Source: Microbacterium foliorum (GTDB lineage Bacteria > Actinomycetota > Actinomycetes > Actinomycetales > Microbacteriaceae). From it: 64,000 nucleotides of DNA. The notes beneath the pieces were generated by a model. The model was given only the letters and a program-made list of their open reading frames with translations. It ran no database searches and was not told the DNA's origin. Numbering within the stretch: position 1 is the first letter of the stretch; each line of letters opens with the position of its first letter. The DNA lies in contig NZ_CP031425.1 in the NCBI RefSeq assembly GCF_003367705.1, positions 2,046,001 through 2,110,000 on the forward strand, in the 5' to 3' direction. The translations under genes were made by a program, and so were the position numbers. Of this stretch, positions 15,236 to 26,076 are shown one piece after another.

Positions 15236-15913
15236 ATGCTGTCCGCCGACGACCCGCTTCCGCTCCGCCCCGATCGAGTGCTGATCGCCGGTGTCACGGG
15301 GTCGGGAAAGACCACGCTCGCGGCCCGACTCTCGACGCTCTGGAGCATCGATCTCCATGAGATGGACGCCCTGTATCACGGGGAGAACTGGACGCCGCGT
15401 CCGACGTTCATCGACGATGTGCGGGCCTTCGCCGCAGAAGACCGCTGGGTCACCGAATGGCAGTACACGAGCAAGGGCACCGACGAGATCCTCACGCCGC
15501 GCGCGCAACTGGTGGTCTGGCTCGACTACCCCTGGCCGATCGTTCGCGCGCGCTTGCTGCGTCGCACGCTGAGCCGAAGCCTGCTGCGCACCGAGATTTA
15601 CAACGGCAACGTCGAGAAGCCTGTCTGGCAGGTGCTCTCGACCCGTGACCCTGCACGGAGCATCCTGGCCTGGCAGACCAAGACCCGCCGGTTCTGGGCG
15701 ACCCAGATGCCGCTGAAACGGGAGCGCTTCCCTCACCTCACGATCGTGAGGCTGAGGCACCCCCGCGAGACCGAGCGGTGGCTGCGCGCTCAGGCTGCCC
15801 TTCGTCTCGCGGCGCGGCCCCTGAGCGAGGAGCGCAGCGCCGAGACGAAGCGAGCTCAGGATGCGGAGGGAGTGTCGATCGCCCCGCCGAAGCGCCGGTC
15901 GCGCGACAGGTAG
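15236..15913 (+). CDS. P-loop NTPase, paralog 2, with repeat-derived C-terminal extension
   Basis: A 225-residue paralog of the preceding gene with the same Walker A (GVTGSGKTT). ATG 15236 is chosen by homology: both genes share CTCGGATGCTGTCC around the start. An ATG at 15224 overlapping the upstream stop is possible. Homology to paralog 1 ends near residue 185. The remaining residues ([19 protein letters not shown] onward) are translated from a copy of the intergenic palindromic repeat, and the frame then reads 58 nt into the 3' end of the convergent uppS gene. The ancestral stop was probably lost when the repeat arrived. Confidence 0.82.
   Translation: MLSADDPLPLRPDRVLIAGVTGSGKTTLAARLSTLWSIDLHEMDALYHGENWTPRPTFIDDVRAFAAEDRWVTEWQYTSKGTDEILTPRAQLVVWLDYPWPIVRARLLRRTLSRSLLRTEIYNGNVEKPVWQVLSTRDPARSILAWQTKTRRFWATQMPLKRERFPHLTIVRLRHPRETERWLRAQAALRLAARPLSEERSAETKRAQDAEGVSIAPPKRRSRDR
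15797..15858. repeat. Palindromic repeat copy fused to gene ends
   Basis: CCCTTCGTCTCG followed by CCCCTGAGCGAGGAGCGCAG and GAGACGAAG is a variant reverse-forward pair of the family. It is read as protein by paralog 2 and reaches the stop codon of uppS at 15856-15858. Confidence 0.85.
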
Positions 15914-16656
15914 ATCTCGATCGCACGCCACAGCTCCTCGCGCGAGAAGTCCGGCCAGAGCGTGTCGAGGAACACCATCTCGGCGTAGGCGGCCTGCCAC
16001 AGCAGGAAGTTCGAGGTGCGCTGCTCCCCCGAACTCCGCAGGAAGAGATCGACGTCGGGCATGTCCGGAACATAGAGGTTGCGACGGATCATCTTCTCGC
16101 TGATCGCGTTCGGCTTGACCCGACCGGCAGCGACATCCGCGGCGATCGACCGCATCGCGTCGACGAGCTCGACACGTCCCCCGTAGTTCACGCACATCGT
16201 GAGCGTGAGCACGTCATTGTCACGGGTGAGCTGCTCGGCGTACTGCAGCTCCTTGATGACGCTGCCCCACAGCCGCGGCTTGCGGCCGGCCCAACGCACG
16301 CGCACGCCCCACTCGTTGAGCTGGTCGCGACGGCGATGGAGCACGTCGCGGTTGTACCCCATGAGGAAGCGCACCTCCTCGGGAGAGCGCGCCCAGTTCT
16401 CGGTCGAGAACGCGTACACCGAGAGGTGCTTCACACCGGCTTGGATGGCGCCGGCGACGACGTCGAGCAGCACCTCCTCTCCCGCCTTGTGCCCTTCGAC
16501 ACGGCTGAGTCCGCGGCGATTCGCCCAGCGTCCGTTCCCGTCCATGACGATCGCCACATGCTCGGGGACCGCACGGAAGGCGGGCGGCTGCACGCCTGTC
16601 CAGTCCAGCGGGCGGTATGCCACGGCATCCTTGTGCGTGTACGGTTTGGGACTCAC
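15856..16656 (-). CDS. uppS: Isoprenyl transferase (cis-prenyltransferase, UPP synthase family)
   Basis: A 266-residue cytosolic/membrane-peripheral enzyme that condenses isopentenyl diphosphate units in cis to make the polyprenyl carrier of cell-wall synthesis. The catalytic block [13 protein letters not shown] is near residue 32, STENW near residue 84, and the C-terminal [19 protein letters not shown] near residue 200. GTG 16656 overlaps the recO stop as GTGA. The recO-uppS order is typical of actinobacteria. The 3' end overlaps the extended paralog 2 frame. Confidence 0.94.
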   Translation of the reverse strand: MSPKPYTHKDAVAYRPLDWTGVQPPAFRAVPEHVAIVMDGNGRWANRRGLSRVEGHKAGEEVLLDVVAGAIQAGVKHLSVYAFSTENWARSPEEVRFLMGYNRDVLHRRRDQLNEWGVRVRWAGRKPRLWGSVIKELQYAEQLTRDNDVLTLTMCVNYGGRVELVDAMRSIAADVAAGRVKPNAISEKMIRRNLYVPDMPDVDLFLRSSGEQRTSNFLLWQAAYAEMVFLDTLWPDFSREELWRAIEIYLSRDRRFGGAIDTPSAS

Positions 16657-17399
16657 CGTGCTCCTTCTCGGGGGTGGTCGGCGACGAGGTGCGCGAGCGA
16701 GCGGATGCCGCGCTCCAGATGCCACTGGGCGTAGGCGGCGACGAGACCGGATGCGGCCGCGTTGTCGACGTGCGGCGCGGCATCGATCACGTCCCACTCC
16801 CCGGCCATCAGGGAGCGCAGCAGTGACAGCGTCCGCTCGGCCACCTTCGGGCTGCCCGCCGGTGCGCAGTTCGGGCATACCGCTCCGCCCAGCTGACCGA
16901 CGAAGTGCTGGTGCGGACCGGGCGCCGCGCACCGCGCGCAGTCGCCGAGCGACGGCGCCCAGCCCGACAGCGCCATGACCCGCAGCAGGTAGGAATCCAG
17001 GATGCTGCGCGGCGAATGCTCTCCGCGCGACAGCGCCCGCAAGCCGCCCACCAGCAGCAGGTACTGCTCGGGGGTGGCCTCGGAGTCGCTCAGTCGATCG
17101 GCGGTCTCGACCATCGCGTTCGCCGACGTGAACCGGTCGTAGTGGGCCGCGATGTCCGATCCGTACGACCCGAGAGACTCGGCCTGCTGCACGATGTCGA
17201 GCGTGCGCCCCTGATAGAGCTGCACGTCGGCGACCATGAACGGCTCGAGACGCGAGCCGAACTTCGACGAGGTACGACGCACCCCCTTGGCCACGGCCCG
17301 GATCTTGCCGTGCCGCCGCGAGAGCATCGTGACGATGCGATCGGCCTCACCCAGTTTGTGGGTGCGCAGGATCACCGCTTCGTCTCGGTAGGTGGGCAC
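16653..17399 (-). CDS. recO: DNA repair protein RecO
   Basis: A 248-residue recombination mediator that acts with RecR to load RecA onto gapped DNA. The N-terminal OB-fold [20 protein letters not shown] is typical, and a zinc-binding set (CARCAAPG near residue 152, CPNCAPAG near residue 174) is present. GTG 17399 has GATAAT 6 nt upstream, suggesting a leaderless transcript. It is coupled to uppS downstream and diverges from the TRIC channel gene. Confidence 0.94.
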   Translation of the reverse strand: MPTYRDEAVILRTHKLGEADRIVTMLSRRHGKIRAVAKGVRRTSSKFGSRLEPFMVADVQLYQGRTLDIVQQAESLGSYGSDIAAHYDRFTSANAMVETADRLSDSEATPEQYLLLVGGLRALSRGEHSPRSILDSYLLRVMALSGWAPSLGDCARCAAPGPHQHFVGQLGGAVCPNCAPAGSPKVAERTLSLLRSLMAGEWDVIDAAPHVDNAAASGLVAAYAQWHLERGIRSLAHLVADHPREGAR

Positions 17400-17405
17400 C
17401 TTTCG

Positions 17406-17427
17406 ATTATCCTCCGTGCGGGAGAAT
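17406..17427. promoter_or_regulatory. Divergent leaderless promoters (recO / TRIC channel)
   Basis: On the minus strand GATAAT (17411-17406) is 6 nt from GTG 17399. On the plus strand GAGAAT (17422-17427) is 6 nt from GTG 17434. Both are five-of-six matches to a -10 box of the TANNNT type. Confidence 0.5.
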
Positions 17428-17433
17428 GGAGGG

Positions 17434-18132
17434 GTGACCGAACCGCTCTTCATCATTCCGCTCTGGGCGGACCTGCTCGGCGTCGGACTCGGAGGTGTAC
17501 AGGGCGCGCTCTTCGCCTCGGGATTCCAGGGCCAGCGGCGCCTCGACTGGCTGGGCGTCGCCATCATCGGGATCATGATCGGCATGGGCGGCGGACTCAT
17601 CCGCGACATCCTGCTCGGGCAGACTCCTGCGACGCTGCAGAACAACTGGTATCTGATCACCGCCACGGGCGCCGCACTGCTGGGGATGCTGCTGGCAGGG
17701 CTCTTCACGCGCCTCAACCGGGTGATCGTCGTGCTCGATGCCGTCGTCATCGGCATGTTCGGGGCGTTCGGCACGAGCAAGGCCATCGCCTTCGGCATCC
17801 CGCCCGTGCCCGCCGTGTTCATCGGGGTGTGCGCGGCGGTCGGCGGCAGCGTGCTGCGCGACATGCTCATGGGCCTCCCGACGGCGATCATGCACGTCGG
17901 CTCGCTCTACGCCGTGGCCGCCGGCGCCGGCTGCACGTTCATCGTCGTCTCGAACGCCTTCGGGGTGCCGATTCCACTCGCGGCGATCCTGGGGATCGTC
18001 GTGACCGCGGTGATCCGCATCCTGGCCGTGAGCTTCGACGTCTCACTCCCCGAGCAGCGCCGCATCTACCGCCGCAAGGTCGCGGCCGAGACCGGCGTGA
18101 TCCCGATCATCAAGCCCAGCATCGACCTGTAG
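17434..18132 (+). CDS. Trimeric intracellular cation channel (TRIC/UPF0126) family membrane protein
   Basis: A 232-residue integral membrane protein with seven predicted helices and an internal duplication. Both halves carry the family glycine motif followed by [15 protein letters not shown] near residue 50 and [12 protein letters not shown] near residue 135. Prokaryotic TRIC proteins conduct monovalent cations; the physiological role here is not known. GTG 17434 is supported by the -10 spacing. The stop codon is followed immediately by a cluster of palindromic repeats. Confidence 0.9.
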   Translation: MTEPLFIIPLWADLLGVGLGGVQGALFASGFQGQRRLDWLGVAIIGIMIGMGGGLIRDILLGQTPATLQNNWYLITATGAALLGMLLAGLFTRLNRVIVVLDAVVIGMFGAFGTSKAIAFGIPPVPAVFIGVCAAVGGSVLRDMLMGLPTAIMHVGSLYAVAAGAGCTFIVVSNAFGVPIPLAAILGIVVTAVIRILAVSFDVSLPEQRRIYRRKVAAETGVIPIIKPSIDL

Positions 18133-18423
18133 GCGCCCTTCGTCTCGTCGCTCCGCTCCTCGCTCAGGGAGCGGGACCGCGCTCCGCTCGCTCAGGGAGC
18201 GGGACCGCGCAGCGCCCTTCGTCTCGTCGCTCCGCTCCTCGCTCAGGGAGCGGGACCGCACAACGCCCTTCGTCTCGTCGCTCCTCGCTCAGGGAGCGGG
18301 ACCGCGCTCCGCTCGCTCAGGGAGCGGGACCGCGCAGCGCCCTTCGTCTCGTCGCTCCGCTCCTCGCTCAGGGAGCGGGGCACAATGCCGCACCCTGAGC
18401 GAGCGGAGCGAGACGAAGGGCGC
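18133..18423. repeat. Cluster of palindromic repeats between TRIC gene and leuA
   Basis: Four reverse copies (CCCTTCGTCTCGTCGCT...CGCTCAGGGAGCGGGACCG) and several short CGCTCGCTCAGGGAGCGGG sub-copies are followed by one forward copy (CCCTGAGCGAGCGGAGCGAGACGAAGGGC split here as CCCTGAGCGAGCGG / AGCGAGACGAAGGGC) at about 18392-18421. It fills the whole gap between the convergent genes and could act as a bidirectional terminator. No gene is seen in it. Confidence 0.93.
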
Positions 18424-18428
18424 ACCGG

Positions 18429-20255
<1,827 letters not shown>

Positions 20256-20272
<17 letters not shown>

Positions 20273-20303
20273 AGCTAAGAAGAAGCAGACCGCCGAAAGG
20301 CAT
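20256..20303 (-). CDS. leuA leader peptide (15 residues)
   Basis: The minus-strand frame ATG...TGA encodes MPFGGLLLLSCRDES, with four consecutive leucine codons (CTG CTT CTT CTT). It ends 72 nt upstream of the leuA start. Slow translation through the Leu codons when leucyl-tRNA is scarce would free the 3' arm of the adjoining hairpin. The peptide is too short for ordinary gene finding. Function is inferred from composition, position and the hairpin overlap. Confidence 0.78.
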
Positions 20304-20380
20304 GCGGCCATGCTAGCAGGATCGCCGTGATTCTCCGGAGCGCCCGCGAGACGATGCGGCCGGCGACGACACTGACAGGT

Positions 20381-21019
20381 ATGAGCACATCGCGCAGACG
20401 CATGCTTCTCGCCGCAGCAGTCCTCTCGGGCATCATCGGCCTCGCCGCCTGTTCCGCCGCGCCCGGGTCGTCTCCGGCTCCGACCAGCTCCGGACCGCCC
20501 GCCTGGGTCGCAGGCGATGTGACACCCCCGGAGGGACGTGTGATCGGCACCGGCATGGTGCTCGACGCCGCGGGAGACGTGGAACTGTGCCTCGGCGCGG
20601 TCGCCGAGTCGTACCCGCCGCAATGCTCGGGCGTTCCGGTGGACGGGTGGACGTGGGACGGAATCGACGGCAACGACACCAGTGGTGACGCCACCTGGGG
20701 CATGTACGCGGCCTACGGCACGTATGACGGTCATCGCTACACGATCACCGACCCGCCCATCATGCTGGCGCTCTACGACTCGGTGGCCCCTGTCGATCCG
20801 GCCAACGGCGTCGAGGGGACGACGTCCGCTGCCGACCTCGCCCGGGTGCAGGACGAGCTCTCGACCACGCTCGGGACCGACGCACTCAGCGTCTGGACGG
20901 AGCGGGGGTACGTCTGGGTCCAGGTCGTCTGGGACGACGGATCCCTGCAGGATGCCGTCGACGACGCCTACGGCGACGACGTCGTGCTCGTCACCTCGGC
21001 GCTGCGCGAGATCGACTAG
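20381..21019 (+). CDS. Predicted lipoprotein of unknown function
   Basis: A 212-residue protein. MSTSRRRMLLAAAVLSG is followed by the lipobox LAAC near residue 21, then a Ser/Pro-rich linker. The mature part contains CLGAVAESYPPQCSGVP, two cysteines likely to form a disulfide, and an acidic, Asp-rich remainder. I recognise no catalytic motif. ATG 20381 is chosen because it gives a clean signal peptide; an upstream ATG at 20327 would add a non-signal extension. The 3' end overlaps the convergent oxidoreductase gene by 4 nt. Confidence 0.72.
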   Translation: MSTSRRRMLLAAAVLSGIIGLAACSAAPGSSPAPTSSGPPAWVAGDVTPPEGRVIGTGMVLDAAGDVELCLGAVAESYPPQCSGVPVDGWTWDGIDGNDTSGDATWGMYAAYGTYDGHRYTITDPPIMLALYDSVAPVDPANGVEGTTSAADLARVQDELSTTLGTDALSVWTERGYVWVQVVWDDGSLQDAVDDAYGDDVVLVTSALREID

Positions 21020-21960
21020 CGCGCCGGGATCAGGGCGAGCTTGCCGCCGGGGTGCCCCTCGGTGAGCAGGGCGAGCGCCGCGGGTGCCTCGTCGAGAGGG
21101 AAGGTGCGGGCGAGCGGTACGACGAGTTCACCGTTCTGCGCCAGCCTCACCAGCTCGCCGCGGATGTCGTCGCGGAACCGCGCACTCGCAGGCATCGACC
21201 CGGCGATCGCGAGGATGCCGTCCGCCTCGGCCCTCCCCATGGCGGCGATCGTGACGATGCGCGCACGGTCGGCGACGAGTTCGAGGGACACGTCGACGGC
21301 CTCGGCGGTGCCGACCGCGTCGAGGGCTGCGGCGACAGCTGCACCCTCGGAGGCAGCGCGCACCCGATCCGCGAGTCCCGGTCCGTAGGCGACGGGCGTG
21401 CCGCCGAAGTGCCGCACGACATCGAATCGACTCGTGCCGGCCGTGCCGATGACCCGGATGCCCCGCAGCGCCGCCTGCTGCAGCACGCTGACGCCGACGG
21501 CGCCCGATGCCCCGTGCAGCAGCACGGTCTCGCCGGGGGCCGCTCCCGTGACCGCGAGCATCTCGGCCGCCGTGGTGCCCGCGAGCAGCAGGTTCGCGGC
21601 CTCGGGGTGGCTGAGGGGAGTCGGTTTCGCGAACGCCTTCTCGGCGGGGATGGTGAGTGCCGTGGCGTACCCGCCGCTCACGCGGAAGGCGATCACCTCG
21701 TCGCCGATCTCGGCCGGTCCGGATCCGATCGTCGTGTCGGGACCGATCGCGCTGATCACGCCCGACACCTCGTAGCCGATCGCCACCGGCAGCTCGACTC
21801 CCGGCCGAGGGCCGGCGACGTGTTTGGCATCCGCGGGATTCACACCCGCGGCGTGGACCTCGATGGTGACCTCTCCGACACCGGGTCGGGGTACCTCGTA
21901 CTCGACGAAGTCCCACTCCTCGGGCGCACTCCACGATGAGGCGACCCAGTGCATCGCCAT
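21016..21960 (-). CDS. NADP-dependent zinc-free quinone/alcohol oxidoreductase (MDR family)
   Basis: A 314-residue medium-chain dehydrogenase/reductase. It has the GroES-like N-terminal domain (HAAGVNPADAKHV near residue 34) and the nucleotide-binding LLHGASGAVGVSVLQQA near residue 140. It lacks the structural and catalytic zinc cysteines, so it is of the quinone oxidoreductase type. The start overlaps the era stop (TGATG at 21958-21962), placing it last in the phoH-ybeY-hlyC-era cluster. The physiological substrate is unknown. Confidence 0.88.
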   Translation of the reverse strand: MAMHWVASSWSAPEEWDFVEYEVPRPGVGEVTIEVHAAGVNPADAKHVAGPRPGVELPVAIGYEVSGVISAIGPDTTIGSGPAEIGDEVIAFRVSGGYATALTIPAEKAFAKPTPLSHPEAANLLLAGTTAAEMLAVTGAAPGETVLLHGASGAVGVSVLQQAALRGIRVIGTAGTSRFDVVRHFGGTPVAYGPGLADRVRAASEGAAVAAALDAVGTAEAVDVSLELVADRARIVTIAAMGRAEADGILAIAGSMPASARFRDDIRGELVRLAQNGELVVPLARTFPLDEAPAALALLTEGHPGGKLALIPAR

Positions 21961-22856
21961 CAGAAGCCCAGCCGTCCGAGCTGCTTCGGGTCGCGCTGCC
22001 ATTCCTTGGCGACCTTGACGTGCAGGCCCAGGAACACCCGGGTGCCGAGGAGGTCCTCGATGCCGGCGCGGGCACGACGGCCGACGTCGGCCAGCCTCTT
22101 GCCCTTGTGGCCGATGATGATCGCCTTCTGACTGTCGCGCTCGACGACGATCGATGCGTGCACATCGGTCAGATCCGTGCCCTCGCGCGGGGCGATGTCG
22201 TCGATCACGACGGCGATGGAGTGCGGCAGCTCGTCGCGTACACCGTCGAGCGCCGCCTCGCGGATCATCTCGGCGATGCGATCCTCTTCCGACTCGTCGG
22301 TCGTGACACCCTCCTCGTAGAGCGCGGGGCCGACCGGCATCAGCGAGAGCACCTCGTCGGCGAGCACCTCGAGCTGATCGTTCGTGAGAGCGGAGATCGG
22401 GATGACTGCATCCCAGTCCCCGCGGAGAGCATCGACCTCCAGCAGACGCTCGGTGATGTCATCGCGGCCTGCCGCATCGGTCTTCGTGACGATCGCGATC
22501 TTCTTGGCGCGGCGGTATCCGTCGAGCGATGCCGCGATGCGGCGGTCGCCGGGGCCGACCTTCTCGGTCGCGGGCACGCAGAATCCGATCACGTCGACGT
22601 CGCCGAGCACCTGCTCGACGAGATCGTTCAGACGCTCGCCCAGAAGGGTGCGCGGCTTGTGGATGCCGGGGGTGTCGACGATGACGAGCTGCCCGTCCGG
22701 GCGGTTCACGATCCCGCGGATCGCGCGTCGGGTCGTCTGGGGCTTCTCGCTCGTGATCGCGATCTTCTCGCCCACCAGCGCGTTCGTGAGAGTGGACTTG
22801 CCCACGTTGGGTCGCCCCACGAAGGTCACGAACCCGCTTCGCGTCTGCTCAGTCAT
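21960..22856 (-). CDS. era: GTPase Era
   Basis: A 298-residue essential GTPase in 16S rRNA processing and small-subunit assembly. G1 is GRPNVGKST near residue 14, followed by TTRRAIRG, the G3 region VDTPGIHKP near residue 59 and G4 TKTD near residue 123. The C-terminal KH domain (about 200-290) includes IIIGHKGKRLADVG. ATG 22856 is used; it overlaps the upstream hlyC/corC stop by 8 nt. The order ybeY-hlyC-era is conserved in actinobacteria. Confidence 0.96.
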   Translation of the reverse strand: MTEQTRSGFVTFVGRPNVGKSTLTNALVGEKIAITSEKPQTTRRAIRGIVNRPDGQLVIVDTPGIHKPRTLLGERLNDLVEQVLGDVDVIGFCVPATEKVGPGDRRIAASLDGYRRAKKIAIVTKTDAAGRDDITERLLEVDALRGDWDAVIPISALTNDQLEVLADEVLSLMPVGPALYEEGVTTDESEEDRIAEMIREAALDGVRDELPHSIAVVIDDIAPREGTDLTDVHASIVVERDSQKAIIIGHKGKRLADVGRRARAGIEDLLGTRVFLGLHVKVAKEWQRDPKQLGRLGF

Positions 22857-24144
22857 CGTGTGCGTCTCTCTCTTCTGCGGCATCTGCCGCATCGTATGCC
22901 GAGCGTTCCACGAACACCGTCGCGATGCCACGGCCACGCCCTCGCGAGGCGCCGCCCGTGAGGGTCAATCCTTCGACGGTCACCGTGGATCCCGGTTGCG
23001 GAACCTGGCCCAGCGTCTTGCCGAGCAGGCCGCCGATCGAGTCCACATCCTCGTCCTCGAGCTCGAGACCGAAGAGGTCTCCGACATCCTCCAGCGACAG
23101 CCGGGCGCTGACCCGGTACCGTCCGTCGCCCAGCTCGACGACTTCGGCCGACACCTGATCGTACTCGTCGGAGATCTCGCCGACGAGTTCCTCGATGAGG
23201 TCCTCGAGGGTGACCAGACCCGAGATTCCGCCGTGCTCGTCGATCACGAGGCACACGTGCACCGCGTCGCGCTTCATCTGCTGCAGCAGCGTCTCGGCGC
23301 GCATCGACTCGGGGACGAAGGTCGCCGGGCGGGAGATCGGCCGGATCGATGCCGCCCGCCATGCGTTCTCGTCGCGGAAGGCGAACTGCACCAGATCCTT
23401 GAGGTAGAGCACACCCACCACGTCATCGGCGTCGTCGTCGACGACCGGCATGCGCGAGACGCCGCGCTGCAGGAACAGCGTCATCGCCTCGCTGGTCGTG
23501 GCGGTCGCGTCGACGGTCACCATCTCGGTCCGGGGCACCATCACGGCGCGCACGAACTGGTCGGTGAAGTCGAACACCGAGTGGATGAGGTCGCGGTCGT
23601 CGGCCTCGATCAGGTCGTTGGACGCGGCCTCGTCGACCATGCTCAGCAGCTGCTCCTCCGAGGTGAACGAGCTGCGGCCACGTCCGGGGGTGACCCTGTT
23701 GCCGAGGACGACGAGCCCCTGAGCGAGCGGGCCGAGAATGATGCGCAGAGCGCGGACCACCGGGGCGTTGGCGCGCAGCATCCCCTCGGCGTGGTGTCGA
23801 CCGAACGATCGGGGGCTCGCCCCGACCAGCACGAAGCTGATGCCGGTCATCAGCACCGCCGCGGCGAGCATCGCCCACCAGATGTTGTCGAACAGGATGC
23901 TGAAGGCGACCGTGACGAGCACGGCGGCCGCCGTCTCGGTCAGCACGCGGATGAACGCGACGGAGTTGACGTGCGCGTCGGGGTCAGCCGCGATGCGCGT
24001 GAGCTGAGGGGCGTTGCGTCCCTCAGCGCCCATCTCCTCGATGTCCGACCGGGAGGTGACGCCGAACGCCGCGTCGATCGCGGCCATCAGACCGCCGAAC
24101 GCGACCAGCAGGACGGCCGCGGCGAGCAGGAAGGCGGCGGTCAT
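22849..24144 (-). CDS. Hemolysin/CorC-family protein (CNNM + CBS pair + CorC_HlyC)
   Basis: A 431-residue membrane protein. An N-terminal CNNM region with about four helices (residues 1-180) is followed by two CBS domains (about 200-330, containing MVPRTEMVTVDA) and a CorC_HlyC domain (about 345-425). Such proteins are thought to mediate Mg/Co export or homeostasis; the hemolysin name is historical. It overlaps ybeY upstream by 4 nt and era downstream by 8 nt, so the genes are coupled. Confidence 0.92.
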   Translation of the reverse strand: MTAAFLLAAAVLLVAFGGLMAAIDAAFGVTSRSDIEEMGAEGRNAPQLTRIAADPDAHVNSVAFIRVLTETAAAVLVTVAFSILFDNIWWAMLAAAVLMTGISFVLVGASPRSFGRHHAEGMLRANAPVVRALRIILGPLAQGLVVLGNRVTPGRGRSSFTSEEQLLSMVDEAASNDLIEADDRDLIHSVFDFTDQFVRAVMVPRTEMVTVDATATTSEAMTLFLQRGVSRMPVVDDDADDVVGVLYLKDLVQFAFRDENAWRAASIRPISRPATFVPESMRAETLLQQMKRDAVHVCLVIDEHGGISGLVTLEDLIEELVGEISDEYDQVSAEVVELGDGRYRVSARLSLEDVGDLFGLELEDEDVDSIGGLLGKTLGQVPQPGSTVTVEGLTLTGGASRGRGRGIATVFVERSAYDAADAAEERDAHDD

Positions 24145-24599
24145 CGGCGACGTTCGGACGCCGCGAAGCCCTGGATCAGCTCCTTCTGCAGTCCGAACAT
24201 CTCGCGCTCGTCATCGGGTTCGGCATGATCGAATCCGAGCAGGTGCAGCAGCCCGTGCGTGGTCAGCAGGATCAGCTCGTCCATCAGAGCATGGCCCGCG
24301 GCCTGCGCCTGCGTCTCGGCGACCTGGGGGCACAGCACGATGTCGCCGAGCAGCCCGGGCGCCGTCGGGCGATCCTCGGTGCCGGGGCGCAGCTCGTCCA
24401 TCGGGAAGCTGAGCACATCGGTAGGGCCCGGCTCATCCATCCACTGGACGTGGAGCGCCTCCATGGCGGCCTCATCGACGAGGACGATCGCCACCTCGGC
24501 GTCGGGGCTCACGTGCAGCTGGGCGAGGTTGAAGTCCGTCAGCCGCTGCAGCACGGTCTCGTCGACGTCGATGGCCGACTCGTTGTTGATCTCGATCAT
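24141..24599 (-). CDS. ybeY: Endoribonuclease YbeY / rRNA maturation factor
   Basis: A 152-residue metal-dependent RNase acting in 16S rRNA maturation and ribosome quality control. The zinc-binding signature HGLLHLLGFDH is near residue 115, with the characteristic DVLSFPMDE near residue 60. It lies 33 nt after phoH and overlaps hlyC/corC by 4 nt. Confidence 0.95.
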   Translation of the reverse strand: MIEINNESAIDVDETVLQRLTDFNLAQLHVSPDAEVAIVLVDEAAMEALHVQWMDEPGPTDVLSFPMDELRPGTEDRPTAPGLLGDIVLCPQVAETQAQAAGHALMDELILLTTHGLLHLLGFDHAEPDDEREMFGLQKELIQGFAASERRR

Positions 24600-24632
24600 G
24601 ACTGTTCTCGATTCATCAGAAAGCTCGATTCA

Positions 24633-25733
24633 TCAGGAGAGGCCTCGTCTCGGCTTCCGGTCTCGGGGTCCGGGGCGCTGAGCGCCCCTGCGCTCGGCGC
24701 GGTTGGCGAACTCGGCGGCTTGCTCGCGCTCGAAGCGCTGGGCGGTGCGCTGCTCGTCGTACTCGCTGTACGCGTCGACGATCCGACCCACGAGCGAATG
24801 ACGCACGACGTCGTCGCTCGTGAGGCGGGCGAAGTGGATGTCGTCGATGCCGTCGAGCACGCGCGTCACGAGGCGGAGTCCCGACGATCCCTGGGGCAGG
24901 TCGACCTGGGTGATGTCACCGGTCACGACCATCTTCGAGCCGAAGCCCAGACGTGTGAGGAACATCTTCATCTGCTCAGGCGTGGTGTTCTGCGCCTCGT
25001 CGAGCACCACGAAGGAGTCGTTGAGTGTGCGCCCGCGCATGTAGGCGAGCGGTGCGACCTCGATGGTTCCGGTCGCCATCAGGCGCGGGACGATCTCGGG
25101 GTCCATCATCTCGTTCAGGGCATCGTAGAGCGGACGCAGGTACGGATCGATCTTGTCGGTCAGCGTTCCGGGCAGGAAGCCGAGCCGCTCCCCCGCCTCG
25201 ACGGCGGGACGCGTCAGGATGATCCGGGTGACCTCCTTGCGCTGCAGCGCCTGCACGGCCTTCGCCATCGCCAGGTAGGTCTTGCCCGTACCGGCCGGAC
25301 CGATGCCGAACACGATCGTGTTCTCCTCGATCGCGTCGACGTATTCCTTCTGTCCGACGGTCTTGGGGCGGATGACCTTTCCCCTCGTCGAGAGGATCGC
25401 CTCGCCGAGCACCTCGCTCGGTCGCGGACCGTCTTCGGCGCGCAGCATCCGTGCCGAGCTCGAGACGTCGCTGGGCGCGAGGTCATGGCCTGCCTTGGTC
25501 ATGGTCAAAAGCTCCTCCACGAGATTCTTCGCCTTCGCCACGGCGTCGGCCGTGCCCGAGAGCGTGATCTCATTGCCGCGCACGAGAACCTGCACATCGG
25601 GATGCTCCTTCTCGAGCATCCGCAGCAGGCGGTCCTGCGGACCGAGCAGCCGCACCATGGCCACACCGTCCACCGCGATGGTCTCCCGCGCCGACGGGAC
25701 GTCGGCCGGGTCGTGAGTGATGTCAGCGGCCAA
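24633..25733 (-). CDS. phoH: PhoH family ATPase
   Basis: A protein of about 366 residues with an N-terminal KH-like region (about 25-100), Walker A GPAGTGKTYLA near residue 155 and the helicase-like FVVLDEAQN near residue 255. PhoH-like proteins are NTPases linked to RNA metabolism and are usually next to ybeY, as here. The start is uncertain: the family N-terminus extends before VDGVAMVRLLGPQ, and the best in-frame candidate is TTG 25733, which overlaps the HIT gene by 11 nt. The C-terminus is basic and probably disordered. Confidence 0.93.
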   Translation of the reverse strand: MAADITHDPADVPSARETIAVDGVAMVRLLGPQDRLLRMLEKEHPDVQVLVRGNEITLSGTADAVAKAKNLVEELLTMTKAGHDLAPSDVSSSARMLRAEDGPRPSEVLGEAILSTRGKVIRPKTVGQKEYVDAIEENTIVFGIGPAGTGKTYLAMAKAVQALQRKEVTRIILTRPAVEAGERLGFLPGTLTDKIDPYLRPLYDALNEMMDPEIVPRLMATGTIEVAPLAYMRGRTLNDSFVVLDEAQNTTPEQMKMFLTRLGFGSKMVVTGDITQVDLPQGSSGLRLVTRVLDGIDDIHFARLTSDDVVRHSLVGRIVDAYSEYDEQRTAQRFEREQAAEFANRAERRGAQRPGPRDRKPRRGLS

Positions 25734-26070
25734 CGAGGTTCGTCTCCCGAAGGTCTCCGGCGAGGACGTGGGCGTGCACGTGCGGCACGGTCTGTCCTGA
25801 GTTCTCTCCCACATTGAAGAGGAGTCGGAAGTCGCCGTCGGCATGCTCCTGCGCGAGCCGACCGGCCATCGCGACCATCTCGGCGAGCAGGGCGGGGTCG
25901 TCGGCCGCGAGCTCGACGACGTCGGCGTACTCGCGCTTCGGGACGACCAGCAGGTGCAGCGCCGCCTGCGGGTTGATGTCGCGCAGGACGAAGAGCCGCT
26001 CGTCCTCGGCGACGATCTCACCGGGGATCTCACCGTTGAGGATGCGGGTGAAGAGAGAGGGTGCTGACAT
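25723..26070 (-). CDS. HIT-family nucleotide-binding protein
   Basis: A 115-residue histidine-triad hydrolase. The catalytic HVHAHVL is near residue 98 and the N-terminal FTRILNGEIPGEIVAED is typical of the Hint/PKCI branch, which cleaves phosphoramidate or acyl-adenylate bonds of AMP derivatives. It is first in the phoH-ybeY-hlyC-era-oxidoreductase cluster. TAAACT lies 6 nt before the ATG, suggesting a leaderless transcript. Confidence 0.94.
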   Translation of the reverse strand: MSAPSLFTRILNGEIPGEIVAEDERLFVLRDINPQAALHLLVVPKREYADVVELAADDPALLAEMVAMAGRLAQEHADGDFRLLFNVGENSGQTVPHVHAHVLAGDLRETNLVGR

Positions 26071-26076
26071 GCCCCC

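Noticed and set aside
23712..23732. CCCTGAGCGAGCGG similarity to the palindromic repeat inside hlyC/corC
   Set aside because: Only about 14 bases match, within a conserved coding region, so chance is the simplest reading.
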